From positions 372,001-436,000 of the forward strand of contig JAACJG010000003.1 of the NCBI GenBank assembly GCA_009917695.1: a stretch of DNA of 64,000 nucleotides, in the 5' to 3' direction. This DNA comes from Candidatus Rifleibacterium amylolyticum. GTDB lineage: Bacteria; Muiribacteriota; Ozemobacteria; Ozemobacterales; Ozemobacteraceae. The notes beneath the pieces are model-generated. The model was not told the DNA's origin. It saw only the letters and a list, made by a program, of their open reading frames with translations, and made no database searches. Both the position numbers and the translations under genes were made by a program. Each line of letters begins with the position of its first letter. Positions within the stretch are counted from its first letter, which is position 1. Shown piece by piece: positions 49,289-58,556 of the stretch.

Positions 49289-51640
49289 TCATTGTCGTCC
49301 AGATAGCAAATTTACCCCTGCGTCTGTAAACACCAGCAGGCTGTTGTTGTCAATCTGGGGAAAAGCGCCGAGGATCATGTCTCTTGTATGGAACGGGGTG
49401 GTGACAAAACTTTTATTTTCAAGAAAATATAATGAATCGCGGCCGGCAACCCAGAGGCATCCCTCATAATTGAGAGAAACCGGCTGATCATCGATTACAC
49501 CGGTAAAATCAAGTTTGCTGGCGGCATATTCAAAGATTCGGCCGTCATTGAGTGCTATGAAGAGATTTTTGTCAGGGCCGGGTTCGCTGGCGACTACTTT
49601 GAGGTTGTCGAGGCGGCCCTTGAAGAAGACCAGGTTCCACTGGCTCTCAGATTCGTGCAGCAGTACGCCTTTGTCGACTATAACCAGATAACGGCCATCG
49701 ATTTTCCATAGTGAATGAAATTCGTCTTTGAATTCATCAGGAATTCTCAGTTTGTCATCGAGTCTGCCGTCTTTAAACTGCTTGATCGTGCCATCGCGGA
49801 AAAGCAGAAGAAGACTGTTGTCTTCGTCGGCGCTGAGGTGTAGCAGATTCTGAGTGGCTGTTGCGCCTATCATCAAAAGTGCTGTATTGTCCATGATCTG
49901 ATAAACGCCGGCGGCATCGCCGTAGATATAACAGTTTGACCTGTTGCGGGCCATTGAATGTGCGCCTGTTTGCGGAACTCCATCGATCTGAGACCAGTCA
50001 CTGCCATCATATATCCAGGCGCCGCGGTTTCGGGTGGTGAGCAGGAACTTTTTGCCTGCACGAGCGATGCCGGAAAATATCGGCCGTTGCAATTCTGTCG
50101 GCAATGGCACGTGTGGTCGTGCGAGCGGCGAGAAGGTTGCCGTCGCGGCTGCGCTTTCGGTAAGAGCCTTGGTGCTGCTTGCCATTTCAAGATGCCTGAA
50201 GTCTGGCAGGCGGCCGACCTGTAGCCCTGGCAGTGGCAGCAGTGAGACAACCGGGATTACCGGGGTAAACGTGCCGATTTCAGGGACTTTAACCGGGCCG
50301 GATATCTCCTGTGCTGAGCCGGTAAAGTAAAACATCATGATCGAATCAGGGTTGACCGCCGCCATAAAAGAGCTGGTCAATGCAAGCGCCTGGCATGGAA
50401 TCGAAGACAGTCTTTCCATGCGCCCTTTGCTGAATCTGTAGACGCCTTCATCAGAGCCGATGAACAGATTGTCGCCAGAGACGATAAGATCGTTGACATA
50501 GCCTGGTTTACCGGCAGAGAGAAGGGTCCAGACCCAGTTGCGCGAGTTGCGGTATCCGGCGACAACTCCCTCGTCAGTACCGATAAATACATTGCGGTCA
50601 GTCGTTACCATGCGGCGCAGATGGCGGCCGGCCAGCACCTGCAGGTTCAGGGGCTCAAAGCTGTCGCCGCGACCGGTCAGTATGCCGTCTTCATGCATTA
50701 TCCAGAGTTCATTGCCTTGTCGGCCAAAATCGCGTATGGTGCGGCCCTGGGTGCCAAGAACCATGACAGCTGAATCTTCGTTGCCGCGCAAAAGACCGCT
50801 GCCAACCGTTCCAATCAGCAGGCGGTTGTATCCGGTCACTGCAAGCGAATTTACCAGCTTGACGGGAAGCTGTGCGTCTCGATATATTGGCTTGATAACG
50901 GTGTTTTCCAGGGCATATATTCCCGGAAACCCTGCGATGATCAGCGAGTTGTCGTTGATGACAAGGTCGCGAACAAAAAAGTCATCAGGCAGTTCACGGG
51001 CTGCCGACGCTTGCCCGGTTGTTGGATCGACAACCGTCAGGCCGCCGTCTCCACCTATGTAGAGCTTGTTCTCAAACCATTCAGCACAGGTCACAACCGA
51101 ATGCATGGACAATGGCAGATCGCGAACTCTGCTGACCTGCCCACTGAAGATTCCTGGTTCGATGCCGGCTTTGGGAAGCAGGCTGCGAACCGGGTTCATT
51201 ACCAGAATGCCGTAGAGAAAAACGATGAAAATACCAACAAACATCAGTTCTGGCGCAATAGCCCAGCAACGGCTGCGCACGAATTCTTCGCGGCTGGAAA
51301 GTCTCGCCAGTTCTTCTGTGATGCCGACCAATGCCTGCTTTTGTTCGATACTGGCTTCGTTGCCGAAGCTTTCTTCGCTCTCGAACTGGTCGAGAAAACT
51401 GGTTCTCTGCCTTCTCAGTGATTTCAGCCTGATTGAAAGCTTGCCGATTTCCCACCAGCGCACGGTTTCATCGACCAGCCAGAACATTGCATCGATAGCG
51501 TGATGCGTCCATTTAACCAGCAGGCCGCTGTTGGCGAGATCGGGCTTGGCATGCAGTGACTCACCGCAGGCACGGCAGAACTCGACCATGGGATAATTCA
51601 TCTCATGGCAATGTCTGCATTCTAAAGTCTTTTCTTCCAT
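49289..51640 (-). CDS. Membrane protein with N-terminal zinc ribbon and extracytoplasmic beta-propeller repeats
   Basis: 783 residues. A zinc ribbon (Cys8, Cys11, Cys22, Cys25) is followed by an amphipathic and coiled-coil stretch (about 40-120) and one TM helix (about 131-148). The remaining 630 residues contain many short repeats of the type LYIGGDGGLTVVD, RLLIGTVGSGLLRG and LFIGSDEGVYRF. These are the repeats of the two-component-regulator-propeller class. The ribbon should be cytoplasmic and the propeller outside. No enzymatic output domain is present, so it may act as a scaffold or a sensor for a separate partner. No Shine-Dalgarno lies before ATG. Confidence 0.82.
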   Translation of the reverse strand: MEEKTLECRHCHEMNYPMVEFCRACGESLHAKPDLANSGLLVKWTHHAIDAMFWLVDETVRWWEIGKLSIRLKSLRRQRTSFLDQFESEESFGNEASIEQKQALVGITEELARLSSREEFVRSRCWAIAPELMFVGIFIVFLYGILVMNPVRSLLPKAGIEPGIFSGQVSRVRDLPLSMHSVVTCAEWFENKLYIGGDGGLTVVDPTTGQASAARELPDDFFVRDLVINDNSLIIAGFPGIYALENTVIKPIYRDAQLPVKLVNSLAVTGYNRLLIGTVGSGLLRGNEDSAVMVLGTQGRTIRDFGRQGNELWIMHEDGILTGRGDSFEPLNLQVLAGRHLRRMVTTDRNVFIGTDEGVVAGYRNSRNWVWTLLSAGKPGYVNDLIVSGDNLFIGSDEGVYRFSKGRMERLSSIPCQALALTSSFMAAVNPDSIMMFYFTGSAQEISGPVKVPEIGTFTPVIPVVSLLPLPGLQVGRLPDFRHLEMASSTKALTESAAATATFSPLARPHVPLPTELQRPIFSGIARAGKKFLLTTRNRGAWIYDGSDWSQIDGVPQTGAHSMARNRSNCYIYGDAAGVYQIMDNTALLMIGATATQNLLHLSADEDNSLLLLFRDGTIKQFKDGRLDDKLRIPDEFKDEFHSLWKIDGRYLVIVDKGVLLHESESQWNLVFFKGRLDNLKVVASEPGPDKNLFIALNDGRIFEYAASKLDFTGVIDDQPVSLNYEGCLWVAGRDSLYFLENKSFVTTPFHTRDMILGAFPQIDNNSLLVFTDAGVNLLSGRQ

Positions 51641-51646
51641 GGTGCT

Positions 51647-51675
51647 ATTTTCAACCAGTTGTCAATATATGTCAA
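51647..51675 (-). promoter_or_regulatory. Candidate promoter placing the transcript start at the propeller-gene ATG
   Basis: On the minus strand an exact TTGACA (51670-51675), a 17-base spacer and GAAAAT (four of six). Transcription would begin at about the A of the start codon, giving a leaderless mRNA; the gene indeed lacks a ribosome site. A second TTGACA lies ten bases downstream. Confidence 0.35.
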
Positions 51676-51699
51676 CTACAGCGGCTATCATGGTTATCA

Positions 51700-52512
51700 C
51701 TATGGTTCATTCTGCCATGAGTGCAGGAAACATTCACCTGCTACCGGACGACCGAGAAAGTCGGCAGCGATATCGGAAAATGCCTGTGGGCTGTCTGAAA
51801 CGAAATAGGTCTCGCGCCCAGCCTGGGTAGAGGCAGTGTTAATGCGCCGCGCCTGTAATACTTCGCGTACTTCAATGGCGGTTTCCCTGGCTGAATCTAT
51901 CAGCAGAGTTTTTCCTTCAAAAAAATTGCCGATCAGATCTTTCAGAAGCGGATAATGAGTGCATGCCAGAATCAAAGAGCTGACCTGCTGCTTTTTGAAA
52001 TCGCCAAGATACATTTCGAGTGCCATGCGGGCAATATCAGAATGCATCAAATTTTCTTCGACAATGGGCACCAGCAGAGGGCAAGCACGGGCAACGACAC
52101 GAAGGTTGCAGCGCAGCCGGCTTATGCGATCCTGATAGGCCCCGGAAGCGATAGTCGCGCGTGTGCCGATTACCCCGACCGGCCCTTCTCCCGCACCCTT
52201 TACCGCTGCGCGAACTCCAGGGTCGATGACACCTATTACTGGCAGCGATGTTTCGGTCTTAAGTGTGCTGAGGGCCAGGGCTGAAGCGGTATTGCAGGCG
52301 ATTACCAGCATTTTAACATTCTGCAGGGCCAGAAATGCCGCGATTTCGGCTGAAAATCTGCGAACGACCTGCACTGATTTGCTGCCATAGGGAACGCGCG
52401 CAGTATCTCCGAAATAGATAAGGTCCTCGTGTGGCAGCATTTCACGGATTTCTTTGAAAACGGTAAGGCCACCGATGCCAGAGTCAAAAATTCCAATAGG
52501 TCTGTTATCCAT
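51700..52512 (-). CDS. murI: Glutamate racemase
   Basis: 270 residues. It converts L-glutamate to D-glutamate for peptidoglycan. The N-terminus PIGIFDSGIGGLTV is diagnostic. The two catalytic cysteines are seen in IACNTAS (Cys73) and LACTHYPLL (about residue 184), with YFGDTARVPYG between them. Length is normal. It lies four bases downstream of the BMP lipoprotein gene, so the two are co-transcribed. D-glutamate is used by MurD, encoded at 60.8 kb. Confidence 0.97.
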   Translation of the reverse strand: MDNRPIGIFDSGIGGLTVFKEIREMLPHEDLIYFGDTARVPYGSKSVQVVRRFSAEIAAFLALQNVKMLVIACNTASALALSTLKTETSLPVIGVIDPGVRAAVKGAGEGPVGVIGTRATIASGAYQDRISRLRCNLRVVARACPLLVPIVEENLMHSDIARMALEMYLGDFKKQQVSSLILACTHYPLLKDLIGNFFEGKTLLIDSARETAIEVREVLQARRINTASTQAGRETYFVSDSPQAFSDIAADFLGRPVAGECFLHSWQNEP

Positions 52513-52516
52513 GCTC

Positions 52517-53551
52517 TTACCTGCCTGCTGCGCCGGTCTTTATCGTTCCGTCAATAATGGCTTTTCTTACCGTTGCCAGTTCTGATATCAGATCGTCGCC
52601 GACAACTTTGGAACTCAGCTGAAAATCGGTCAGTCCGATAACTCCGTCGGAGATTCCGTAAGAACGCTTAATTGCCGCAGGATTTTTCCCTTCACAGATA
52701 TTTTTTATTATGTTTTCAACTACCAGATCGACACGCTTGAGCATGCTCGTCAGCACTAGTCCTGGCGCAAGAGAATCCTGGTTCATATCGACACCGATTA
52801 CCTGCCCGCGGGCTTTAACTGCTGCCGAGATGACTCCAAGCCCGGATGCTCCGGCAGCCGGAAAGATTACATCACAGCCGGTTCTATACATGTCGAGAGC
52901 CATTTCAGATGCCTTTTCCGGGTTGTTGAATCCACTATAGTCTTCGGCGACAAACTGCTCGACCACTTCTGTGCTGTTCACTGCCGCCAGTGCTCCGTTT
53001 CGATAGCCGTTGGCAAAGCGCTCGATTACCGGAATTTTAACGCCGCCAATGAATCCGATTTTTCCAGTTTTACTCATGCGTGCCGCCAGATAACCGCAGA
53101 GGTAGGCGCCTTCATCTTCTCTGAAATACACGCCTCGAATGTTTCCTTCGTCGATTTCAGAATCAATTACAAAAAACTGCAGTTCGGGATGTTCGGTTGC
53201 GACTTTGCGAATAGCGTCGTTAAAGCCGACGCCTACAACAATTATCGCGTCAAATTTCTGTCCGGCAAAGAAGCGCAACGAAGCTTCGTGATCCTGCGTG
53301 GTTGAAGGTTCTATTATTACGCCCTCGATGTTGAATTTCTTTTCTGCCTGCTTCAGGCCATCGTAGGCATAATCATTGAACCCTTTGTCGTTGAGTCCGC
53401 GTGGCGTTATCATCAGGCCGATTCTCTTCGAAGAGGTGAGGTCGTCTTTTGGCGCCTGATTGCAGCAACCGGACGTCATTATCAGCAGTGCGGCGATCAG
53501 AAATCCAGTGCCGAGAATTGATTTTTTGAGAAAAGTCGATTTTCCTGACAT
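52517..53551 (-). CDS. BMP-family (PnrA-like) substrate-binding lipoprotein
   Basis: 344 residues, GGGAGG nine bases before ATG. The signal ends in lipobox TSGC, so the protein is lipid-anchored. The body matches the basic-membrane-protein/Med family: IGLMITPRGLNDKGFNDYAYDGLKQAEKKF, then FDAIIVVGVGFNDAIR, GYLAARMSKTGKIGFIGG, and VIFPAAGASGLGVISA with VIGVDMNQDS. Relatives bind purine nucleosides for ABC importers. No permease or ATPase gene adjoins it. Its first 55 bases overlap the end of the radical SAM gene in another frame. Confidence 0.93.
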   Translation of the reverse strand: MSGKSTFLKKSILGTGFLIAALLIMTSGCCNQAPKDDLTSSKRIGLMITPRGLNDKGFNDYAYDGLKQAEKKFNIEGVIIEPSTTQDHEASLRFFAGQKFDAIIVVGVGFNDAIRKVATEHPELQFFVIDSEIDEGNIRGVYFREDEGAYLCGYLAARMSKTGKIGFIGGVKIPVIERFANGYRNGALAAVNSTEVVEQFVAEDYSGFNNPEKASEMALDMYRTGCDVIFPAAGASGLGVISAAVKARGQVIGVDMNQDSLAPGLVLTSMLKRVDLVVENIIKNICEGKNPAAIKRSYGISDGVIGLTDFQLSSKVVGDDLISELATVRKAIIDGTIKTGAAGR

Positions 53552-54975
53552 TGTTCAGCCTCCCTTGCGTATTCGAGAGCCAGTTCGGGCCCTGCCTGTG
53601 ACAGAAACGACTGCCGCAGGGCTTCCTGTGGACTTGCAAAATTTACTCTAAGTTGCGGTGAAAGTCTATTCAACTCTTCTTTCAGATATCTTATACTCTT
53701 TTTCATCTGCTGCTGGGTGGCCGGCTTGCGGTTTTGCCAGTCTGTGTGGCGCTTGGGAACAAAAAGAGAAAATGCTATTGACAGATGCCCGGGCGAAGGA
53801 GCTGCTGTAATAGTCTTTTTAATGAGATCGACTGTGGCATCCTGGTCGCTCTCGTCTTCGTCCGGCAGGCAGGTAACGAAGTAGAGCTTGAGCTGCTCGA
53901 AGCCCTCTGCAAAAATACGGCGAATGCAGTCAAGAAATCGTTCTTCATGTAGTGGCTTTTTTATTGCGGCCTGAAGTCTGCTGCTGCCGGTTTCTGGTGC
54001 CAGCGTCAGCCCGGTTACGCCCGATCGACGTAGTATTAAAAGCAGCTCTGGTTCTAGTTTTTCCCATTTGATTGATGAATTGCGAATTCTAATCTGCCGC
54101 CGATCCAGCATTCTGAAAATTTCGACAATCTGCGGATGATCGAACAACGAGGGTGCCACCAGTCCCAGATCGTGACAGTCAGGATGTTGATCCAGCCATT
54201 CTGCGAGCCGGTCTGGATGCAGCGATCGCACCGGTTGATAAATGGCCCGGGCCAGACAAAATGAACAGTTGCGGGGACAACCGCGCATCAATTCTATCAG
54301 ATGCGCTCCGCCGAATGCGTTCTCGCTGGAAACAATGTGTGAGTATGCCGGCTGAATGTTTATGTTGTGCATAGCGCACGGTGCAGAAGGCTGTTTGCCG
54401 GTTGCGGGAACCCATACCCCCGGGAGTTCTGCGAGAGCGCCTGCCTCCATACCTTCGTCATGCAGCGTTTTCATTATTGCTGGCAGAGCTGTTTCTGCTT
54501 CGCCTGGAACCAGTATGTCAAAAATCAGGCTGAGCGCTTCGGCATTTGATGCTACTGCTGCTCCACCGGCAATAAGAATAGGATGATAGCGGTTGCGGGC
54601 CTTTGCCATTACCGGCATGCCCAGGGCTGAAAAAATGCCGGGTATCTTATCGAAATCTCCTTCATAGCTGAATGAAAACATTATTATCTGAAAGTCGCCG
54701 AGTGGTCGGCCCGTTTCAAACGAATAAAATGGTGGTTGTAGCGGGCGTTCGGCTTCGAGTGCCGGGAAAAATCTTTCTACAGCCGTTCCCGGTGTTGTCA
54801 GCAGAATGCGATGCACTGTCAGATAGCCGAGATTGCTCATTCCCAGGCTGTAAAGATTTGGGTATACGAGGGCGACACTAAGAGTTCCTGCAGTGTGCGT
54901 CGGCAGATAGTGTCGTTCTGTCGCTTTCAGCGTTTGAACTAATGATTCGTATGAATGTCTATGCTTTAATCCCAA
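53497..54975 (-). CDS. Radical SAM protein with B12-binding-like N-terminal domain
   Basis: 492 residues from TTG 54975, with AGGAAG upstream and no ATG nearby. Residues 30-180 look like the cobalamin-binding Rossmann fold seen in B12-radical SAM proteins (VALVYPNLYSLGMSNLGYLTVH and MFSFSYEGD). The 4Fe-4S motif CPRNCSFC (after LMRG) starts the radical SAM barrel, followed by LAPETGSSRLQAAIKKP and a C-terminal extension (LSIAFSLFVPKRHT). It belongs to the family related to TIGR03960-type and methylthiotransferase-like enzymes. The substrate is unknown. The gene extends 55 bases into the following lipoprotein gene, an unusually long overlap. Confidence 0.9.
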   Translation of the reverse strand: MGLKHRHSYESLVQTLKATERHYLPTHTAGTLSVALVYPNLYSLGMSNLGYLTVHRILLTTPGTAVERFFPALEAERPLQPPFYSFETGRPLGDFQIIMFSFSYEGDFDKIPGIFSALGMPVMAKARNRYHPILIAGGAAVASNAEALSLIFDILVPGEAETALPAIMKTLHDEGMEAGALAELPGVWVPATGKQPSAPCAMHNINIQPAYSHIVSSENAFGGAHLIELMRGCPRNCSFCLARAIYQPVRSLHPDRLAEWLDQHPDCHDLGLVAPSLFDHPQIVEIFRMLDRRQIRIRNSSIKWEKLEPELLLILRRSGVTGLTLAPETGSSRLQAAIKKPLHEERFLDCIRRIFAEGFEQLKLYFVTCLPDEDESDQDATVDLIKKTITAAPSPGHLSIAFSLFVPKRHTDWQNRKPATQQQMKKSIRYLKEELNRLSPQLRVNFASPQEALRQSFLSQAGPELALEYAREAEQCQENRLFSKNQFSALDF

Positions 54976-55108
54976 TGCTTCGTCTTCCTAATTAGCCAGA
55001 AATCAGGGCAAAAGCGGATTTTATGCACCGGGATCTGCTTGTGAAAACCGGCCAATCGCTGATTTTTGTGCGATAACAGGCTCTTTGAACGAGTCGGCTG
55101 TTGTTAGA

Positions 55109-55139
55109 AACCAGGGAAAGGCTATGCCCTTCCCTGGTT
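55109..55139 (-). terminator. Terminator-like hairpin after ftsZ
   Basis: AACCAGGGAAAGG and CCCTTCCCTGGTT form a 13-bp stem with one G-U pair and a five-base loop, 30 bases past the ftsZ stop. The minus-strand tail is TCTAACAAC, so it lacks a strong U-run. It closes the division cluster. Confidence 0.6.
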
Positions 55140-55168
55140 CAAGGAGTTACATGCAAAGCAGTTTAAGA

Positions 55169-56299
55169 TCAGATTTTGCGGGCTCTTCTGCGCAGGAACG
55201 CTGGCACTTCACGATCTTCGATGGAGGCATTGTATGAAGGGGCGGCGTTGACGGCTACCGGTTGCGGAATTTCGACCGGCGGGCGGTTGACGGTGCGCAG
55301 TTCATCGAGGATGCGTTTTTTGTTGTCGATGGCTGATCTGGCTTCTTCGCCAAAACCGGTGGCGATAACTGTGATCTTGATTTCGTCGCCCATGTCGTCG
55401 TTAACAGCATGACCGTAAATGATGTTGGCATCTGGATCGACAACTTCCTGAACGATCGAACAGGCTTTGTTTACTTCGTGTATGCCAAGGTCCCGGCTGG
55501 CGGTGATGTTCATCAGAACGCCCTTGGCGCCCTGAATCGAAGACTCGAGCAGCGGGCTGGAAATCGCCATCTGAGCTGCTGTTACCGCACGATTTTCGCC
55601 AGAAGCAGTGCCGATGCCCATAAGGGCTGAACCGGCCTGACTCATGATGGTCTTTACATCGGCAAAGTCAGTGTTGATAAGGCCAGGCACAACGATAAGG
55701 TCGGAAATGCCCTGAACGCCCTGGCGCAGAATGTCGTCTGCGTAGCCAAAAGCTTCAAGCATGGTTACGTTTTCTTTTGAGATCTCAAGCAGTTTGTCGT
55801 TAGGGATCACGATGATCGCATCGACTCTGTCTTTAAGGTTTTTGATGCCGTGTTCAGCGGCATTAGCGCGTTTTCGGCCTTCAAAGGTGAAGGGTTTGGT
55901 CACTACTGCAACGGTCAGTGCACCAACTTCGCGGGCGATTTCTGCAACGATTGGTGCAGCGCCGGTGCCGGTTCCGCCACCCATGCCAGCAGTAATAAAA
56001 ACCATGTCAGCGCCTTCGAGGACTTCGGCGATGTGGTCTCTGTCTTCTTCTGCTGCTTTTTTGCCTATTTCAAAATTTGCACCTGCACCGAGGCCTTTTG
56101 TCAGCTTGTCGCCAAGCTGGATCTTGATTTTAGCGTTTGAATTGGTCAGAGCCTGTGCATCAGTGTTGGCTGCTATGAACTCAACACCTGACAGATCTGC
56201 CTCGATCATGCGGTTGACCGCATTCATTCCGCCGCCACCAACGCCAATTACCTTAATTTCAGCATTTTCTGCTGCTGCCTGATTAAAATCGAACACCAT
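55169..56299 (-). CDS. ftsZ: Cell division GTPase FtsZ
   Basis: 376 residues from ATG 56299, with AAGGAGG upstream; the longer frame to 56335 has no site. FtsZ polymerises at mid-cell into the Z-ring. The GTP-binding motif is [10 protein letters not shown], with [13 protein letters not shown] at the N-terminus. NTDAQAL and the T7 loop region ([11 protein letters not shown]) complete the catalytic interface. The C-terminal peptide is [11 protein letters not shown], the site that binds FtsA. The linker before it is short (about 40 residues). It is the last gene of the dcw cluster, 62 bases after ftsA. Confidence 0.99.
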   Translation of the reverse strand: MVFDFNQAAAENAEIKVIGVGGGGMNAVNRMIEADLSGVEFIAANTDAQALTNSNAKIKIQLGDKLTKGLGAGANFEIGKKAAEEDRDHIAEVLEGADMVFITAGMGGGTGTGAAPIVAEIAREVGALTVAVVTKPFTFEGRKRANAAEHGIKNLKDRVDAIIVIPNDKLLEISKENVTMLEAFGYADDILRQGVQGISDLIVVPGLINTDFADVKTIMSQAGSALMGIGTASGENRAVTAAQMAISSPLLESSIQGAKGVLMNITASRDLGIHEVNKACSIVQEVVDPDANIIYGHAVNDDMGDEIKITVIATGFGEEARSAIDNKKRILDELRTVNRPPVEIPQPVAVNAAPSYNASIEDREVPAFLRRRARKI

Positions 56300-56361
56300 G
56301 CCCGCCTCCTTAATTACTGCTTTGCCTCTTGGCAAATTTGGTTAATTTTATCTCTGATTTT

Positions 56362-57618
56362 TCAATCCGTAAAGAACTTTTTTAACACAGATTGTATTCG
56401 ATCAACTATACCACTAAAGGCTCCTTTTTCTCTAGTGGGTGTGCGATAATTTTGTGCGCCATATCTGATAAGTCCGAGAGCTGTTGAAAACTTGGGATTC
56501 CGCACCTGCTCCTTAAGACCGGTTATATTAACCGGCATTCCCCGTCTTACCGGAAGACCAAGAATTTCTTCAGCAAGTTCAGGGCACCCGGTCATAAGAG
56601 AACTGCCGCCGGTAAGAACCACGCCAGCGGGTATGACGTCCAATGAAACGTGCTTTTCGATCTGTGCCTTTACTTCGAAGAAAATTTCTTCCATGCGTGG
56701 CTCGATGATTTCGGCCAGATAACCTTGTGGATATTGCTTTATGCGCTCGCCACCGGCTACGGGAACGTCTATCTGCATCTGGCTGTCAACCAGATCTGCA
56801 CATGCAACACCTGAGTTGATCTTGAGGTCTTCGGCAGCGACTGTCGAGGTTTTGAGACCAACCGCGATGTCGTTCGTCACCAGTCTGCCGCCGACATCTA
56901 TGCTGTGCGAATGAATGACGTGTCCGTTTTGAAAAATTATCAGGTCGGTTGTTCCTCCGCCGATATCAACAAGGACCACTCCAAGCTTCTTTTCGTCGTC
57001 AGACAATACTGCCATGCTCGATGCATACTGTTGCAGCACAACATCATCAACCTTGAGCTTAGCCATTTCACAGCACTTCATGATGTTCTGCATGGCTGTG
57101 ATTGCTCCGGTAACTATGTGCACCTGCGCTTCTAGTCTCCCGCCGATCATGCCCAGCGGATTATTGATGTCTTTTTGCTCGTCTACAACAAATTCTCTCG
57201 GGAGTATGTGGATGATGTCCTGATGAGGCGGTATGCTTATCGCAGTTTTGGCATTCTCTACCGCTCTGTCAATGTCTTCGGAGGTTATCTCCTGATTGTT
57301 GCCCTTGATGGCGACAATACCCTGACTGTTCATCGAACAGATATGGGCACCGGCTATGCCGACATATACATTATCTATGACTACGTCGGCTGATTTTTCG
57401 GCTTCTTCAACGGCATCGATAATTGCCTGTGTTGTGCGCTCGATATCTACGATGGCGCCCTTCTTGACACCATCGCCTGAAGATGCGTGGCCAACGCCGA
57501 GTACGTTAATGGTGTTTCCGCTCTGGAGTTCACCTATAACGGCGCAGACTTTGGTTGTGCCTATATCAAGGCCTACAATGAGATCATCCACCAGCAACTG
57601 AACCTCTGCTCCCTTCAT
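56362..57618 (-). CDS. ftsA: Cell division protein FtsA
   Basis: About 418 residues. The start is uncertain: ATG 57618 lies inside the end of ftsQ without a good site, and GTG 57591, overlapping the ftsQ stop by eight bases, would give a more usual N-terminus just before LIVGLDIGTTKV. Actin-fold motifs are GLDIGTTKVCAV, VLVDIGGGTTDL and LTGGSSLMTG. The C-terminal amphipathic helix (IVDRIQSVLKKFF) anchors it to the membrane and tethers FtsZ. Gene order ftsQ-ftsA-ftsZ is conserved. Confidence 0.97.
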   Translation of the reverse strand: MKGAEVQLLVDDLIVGLDIGTTKVCAVIGELQSGNTINVLGVGHASSGDGVKKGAIVDIERTTQAIIDAVEEAEKSADVVIDNVYVGIAGAHICSMNSQGIVAIKGNNQEITSEDIDRAVENAKTAISIPPHQDIIHILPREFVVDEQKDINNPLGMIGGRLEAQVHIVTGAITAMQNIMKCCEMAKLKVDDVVLQQYASSMAVLSDDEKKLGVVLVDIGGGTTDLIIFQNGHVIHSHSIDVGGRLVTNDIAVGLKTSTVAAEDLKINSGVACADLVDSQMQIDVPVAGGERIKQYPQGYLAEIIEPRMEEIFFEVKAQIEKHVSLDVIPAGVVLTGGSSLMTGCPELAEEILGLPVRRGMPVNITGLKEQVRNPKFSTALGLIRYGAQNYRTPTREKGAFSGIVDRIQSVLKKFFTD

Positions 57619-58486
57619 TTGCACCGCTGCTTTTTTTAGGCCGCACGACAATTTGATTCGGTGCTCTCATATCGAGGTAGATAGGTTCTACATTATTCTT
57701 TCTAAGGTTGTCAAGGAGTGCACGCAAAAAATCATAGCGATTTTTAAAATCTTCCAGACTGCGGGGAAATACTTTTTCTCCGCTCATCAGTATCAGATAA
57801 GGGTTCTGCAGACTATGAAAGTTAATTTCCGAGATTTCGTCGAGTATACGGCTTTCCAGAGATTTAACCCAGTTCTGTGCAACAAAGTAGCGATCGTTGC
57901 CGTTCAGATTGTCACCGTTTGTGCTTGTTTCCAGATTAAGGCCGGTAATCAATGGCAGATCTTTCTCGCCATAGCCTTCGGTGTTTATGATTGTGCCATC
58001 GTCTGCAATCTCATAGAACGCGGTGCCCACCTTTGCATAAATGAACGGAACACGTTCGGTAATGTCTATTTTTAGATTATACAAACCGTCCAGCTCTACT
58101 ATTGCGTCTTTTACAACAGGATCGGTCATGACTTTTTTTCTTACTGCTTCCCGGTTCAGTTTGAACAGATTCAGGCCTGGTGCTATGCCAGCTGTTTTGA
58201 GTATATGTTCGCGGCTAAGAATGTTGTTGCCGGTTACTTCAAGGCTCTTGATTTCAAAGTATGAGGTTGCAAAGAACAGGTGGCGCAGTTGAGTGACTGC
58301 AAGATAGCACAAGCCTGCAATAAGCAGTATGAAGCCAAGGGCACGCGCTGGTCTGATCAGTCGGGCAAAGCTGTTGAGCTTGGTGCGGTATTGGCGCCGA
58401 CGTAGTTTCTCCCTGGTTTCGTTGGGAAGCTCTGGCCGGCATGGTTTCCGGTACGCACGACCTGATCTTGAAAAGTCTTCTGACAA
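57584..58486 (-). CDS. ftsQ: Cell division protein FtsQ/DivIB
   Basis: 300 residues, start TTG 58486 without a clear ribosome site. A basic cytoplasmic tail (1-50) precedes one TM helix (about 50-68, GFILLIAGLCYLAV). The POTRA domain begins FEIKSLEVTGNNILSREHIL. The beta domain follows, with the family block KIDITERVPFIYA and LPLITGLN. FtsQ links the early and late divisome and regulates septal peptidoglycan synthesis. It sits where expected between murG and ftsA, but murC, murB and ddl, which usually lie here, are absent. Confidence 0.93.
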   Translation of the reverse strand: MSEDFSRSGRAYRKPCRPELPNETREKLRRRQYRTKLNSFARLIRPARALGFILLIAGLCYLAVTQLRHLFFATSYFEIKSLEVTGNNILSREHILKTAGIAPGLNLFKLNREAVRKKVMTDPVVKDAIVELDGLYNLKIDITERVPFIYAKVGTAFYEIADDGTIINTEGYGEKDLPLITGLNLETSTNGDNLNGNDRYFVAQNWVKSLESRILDEISEINFHSLQNPYLILMSGEKVFPRSLEDFKNRYDFLRALLDNLRKNNVEPIYLDMRAPNQIVVRPKKSSGANEGSRGSVAGG

Positions 58487-58556
58487 GGTGATTTTATCCG
58501 AATAAAAGAATGTTGAATCTTATCACTTTCGCATTGTGATTTACAAGACGGTATTC

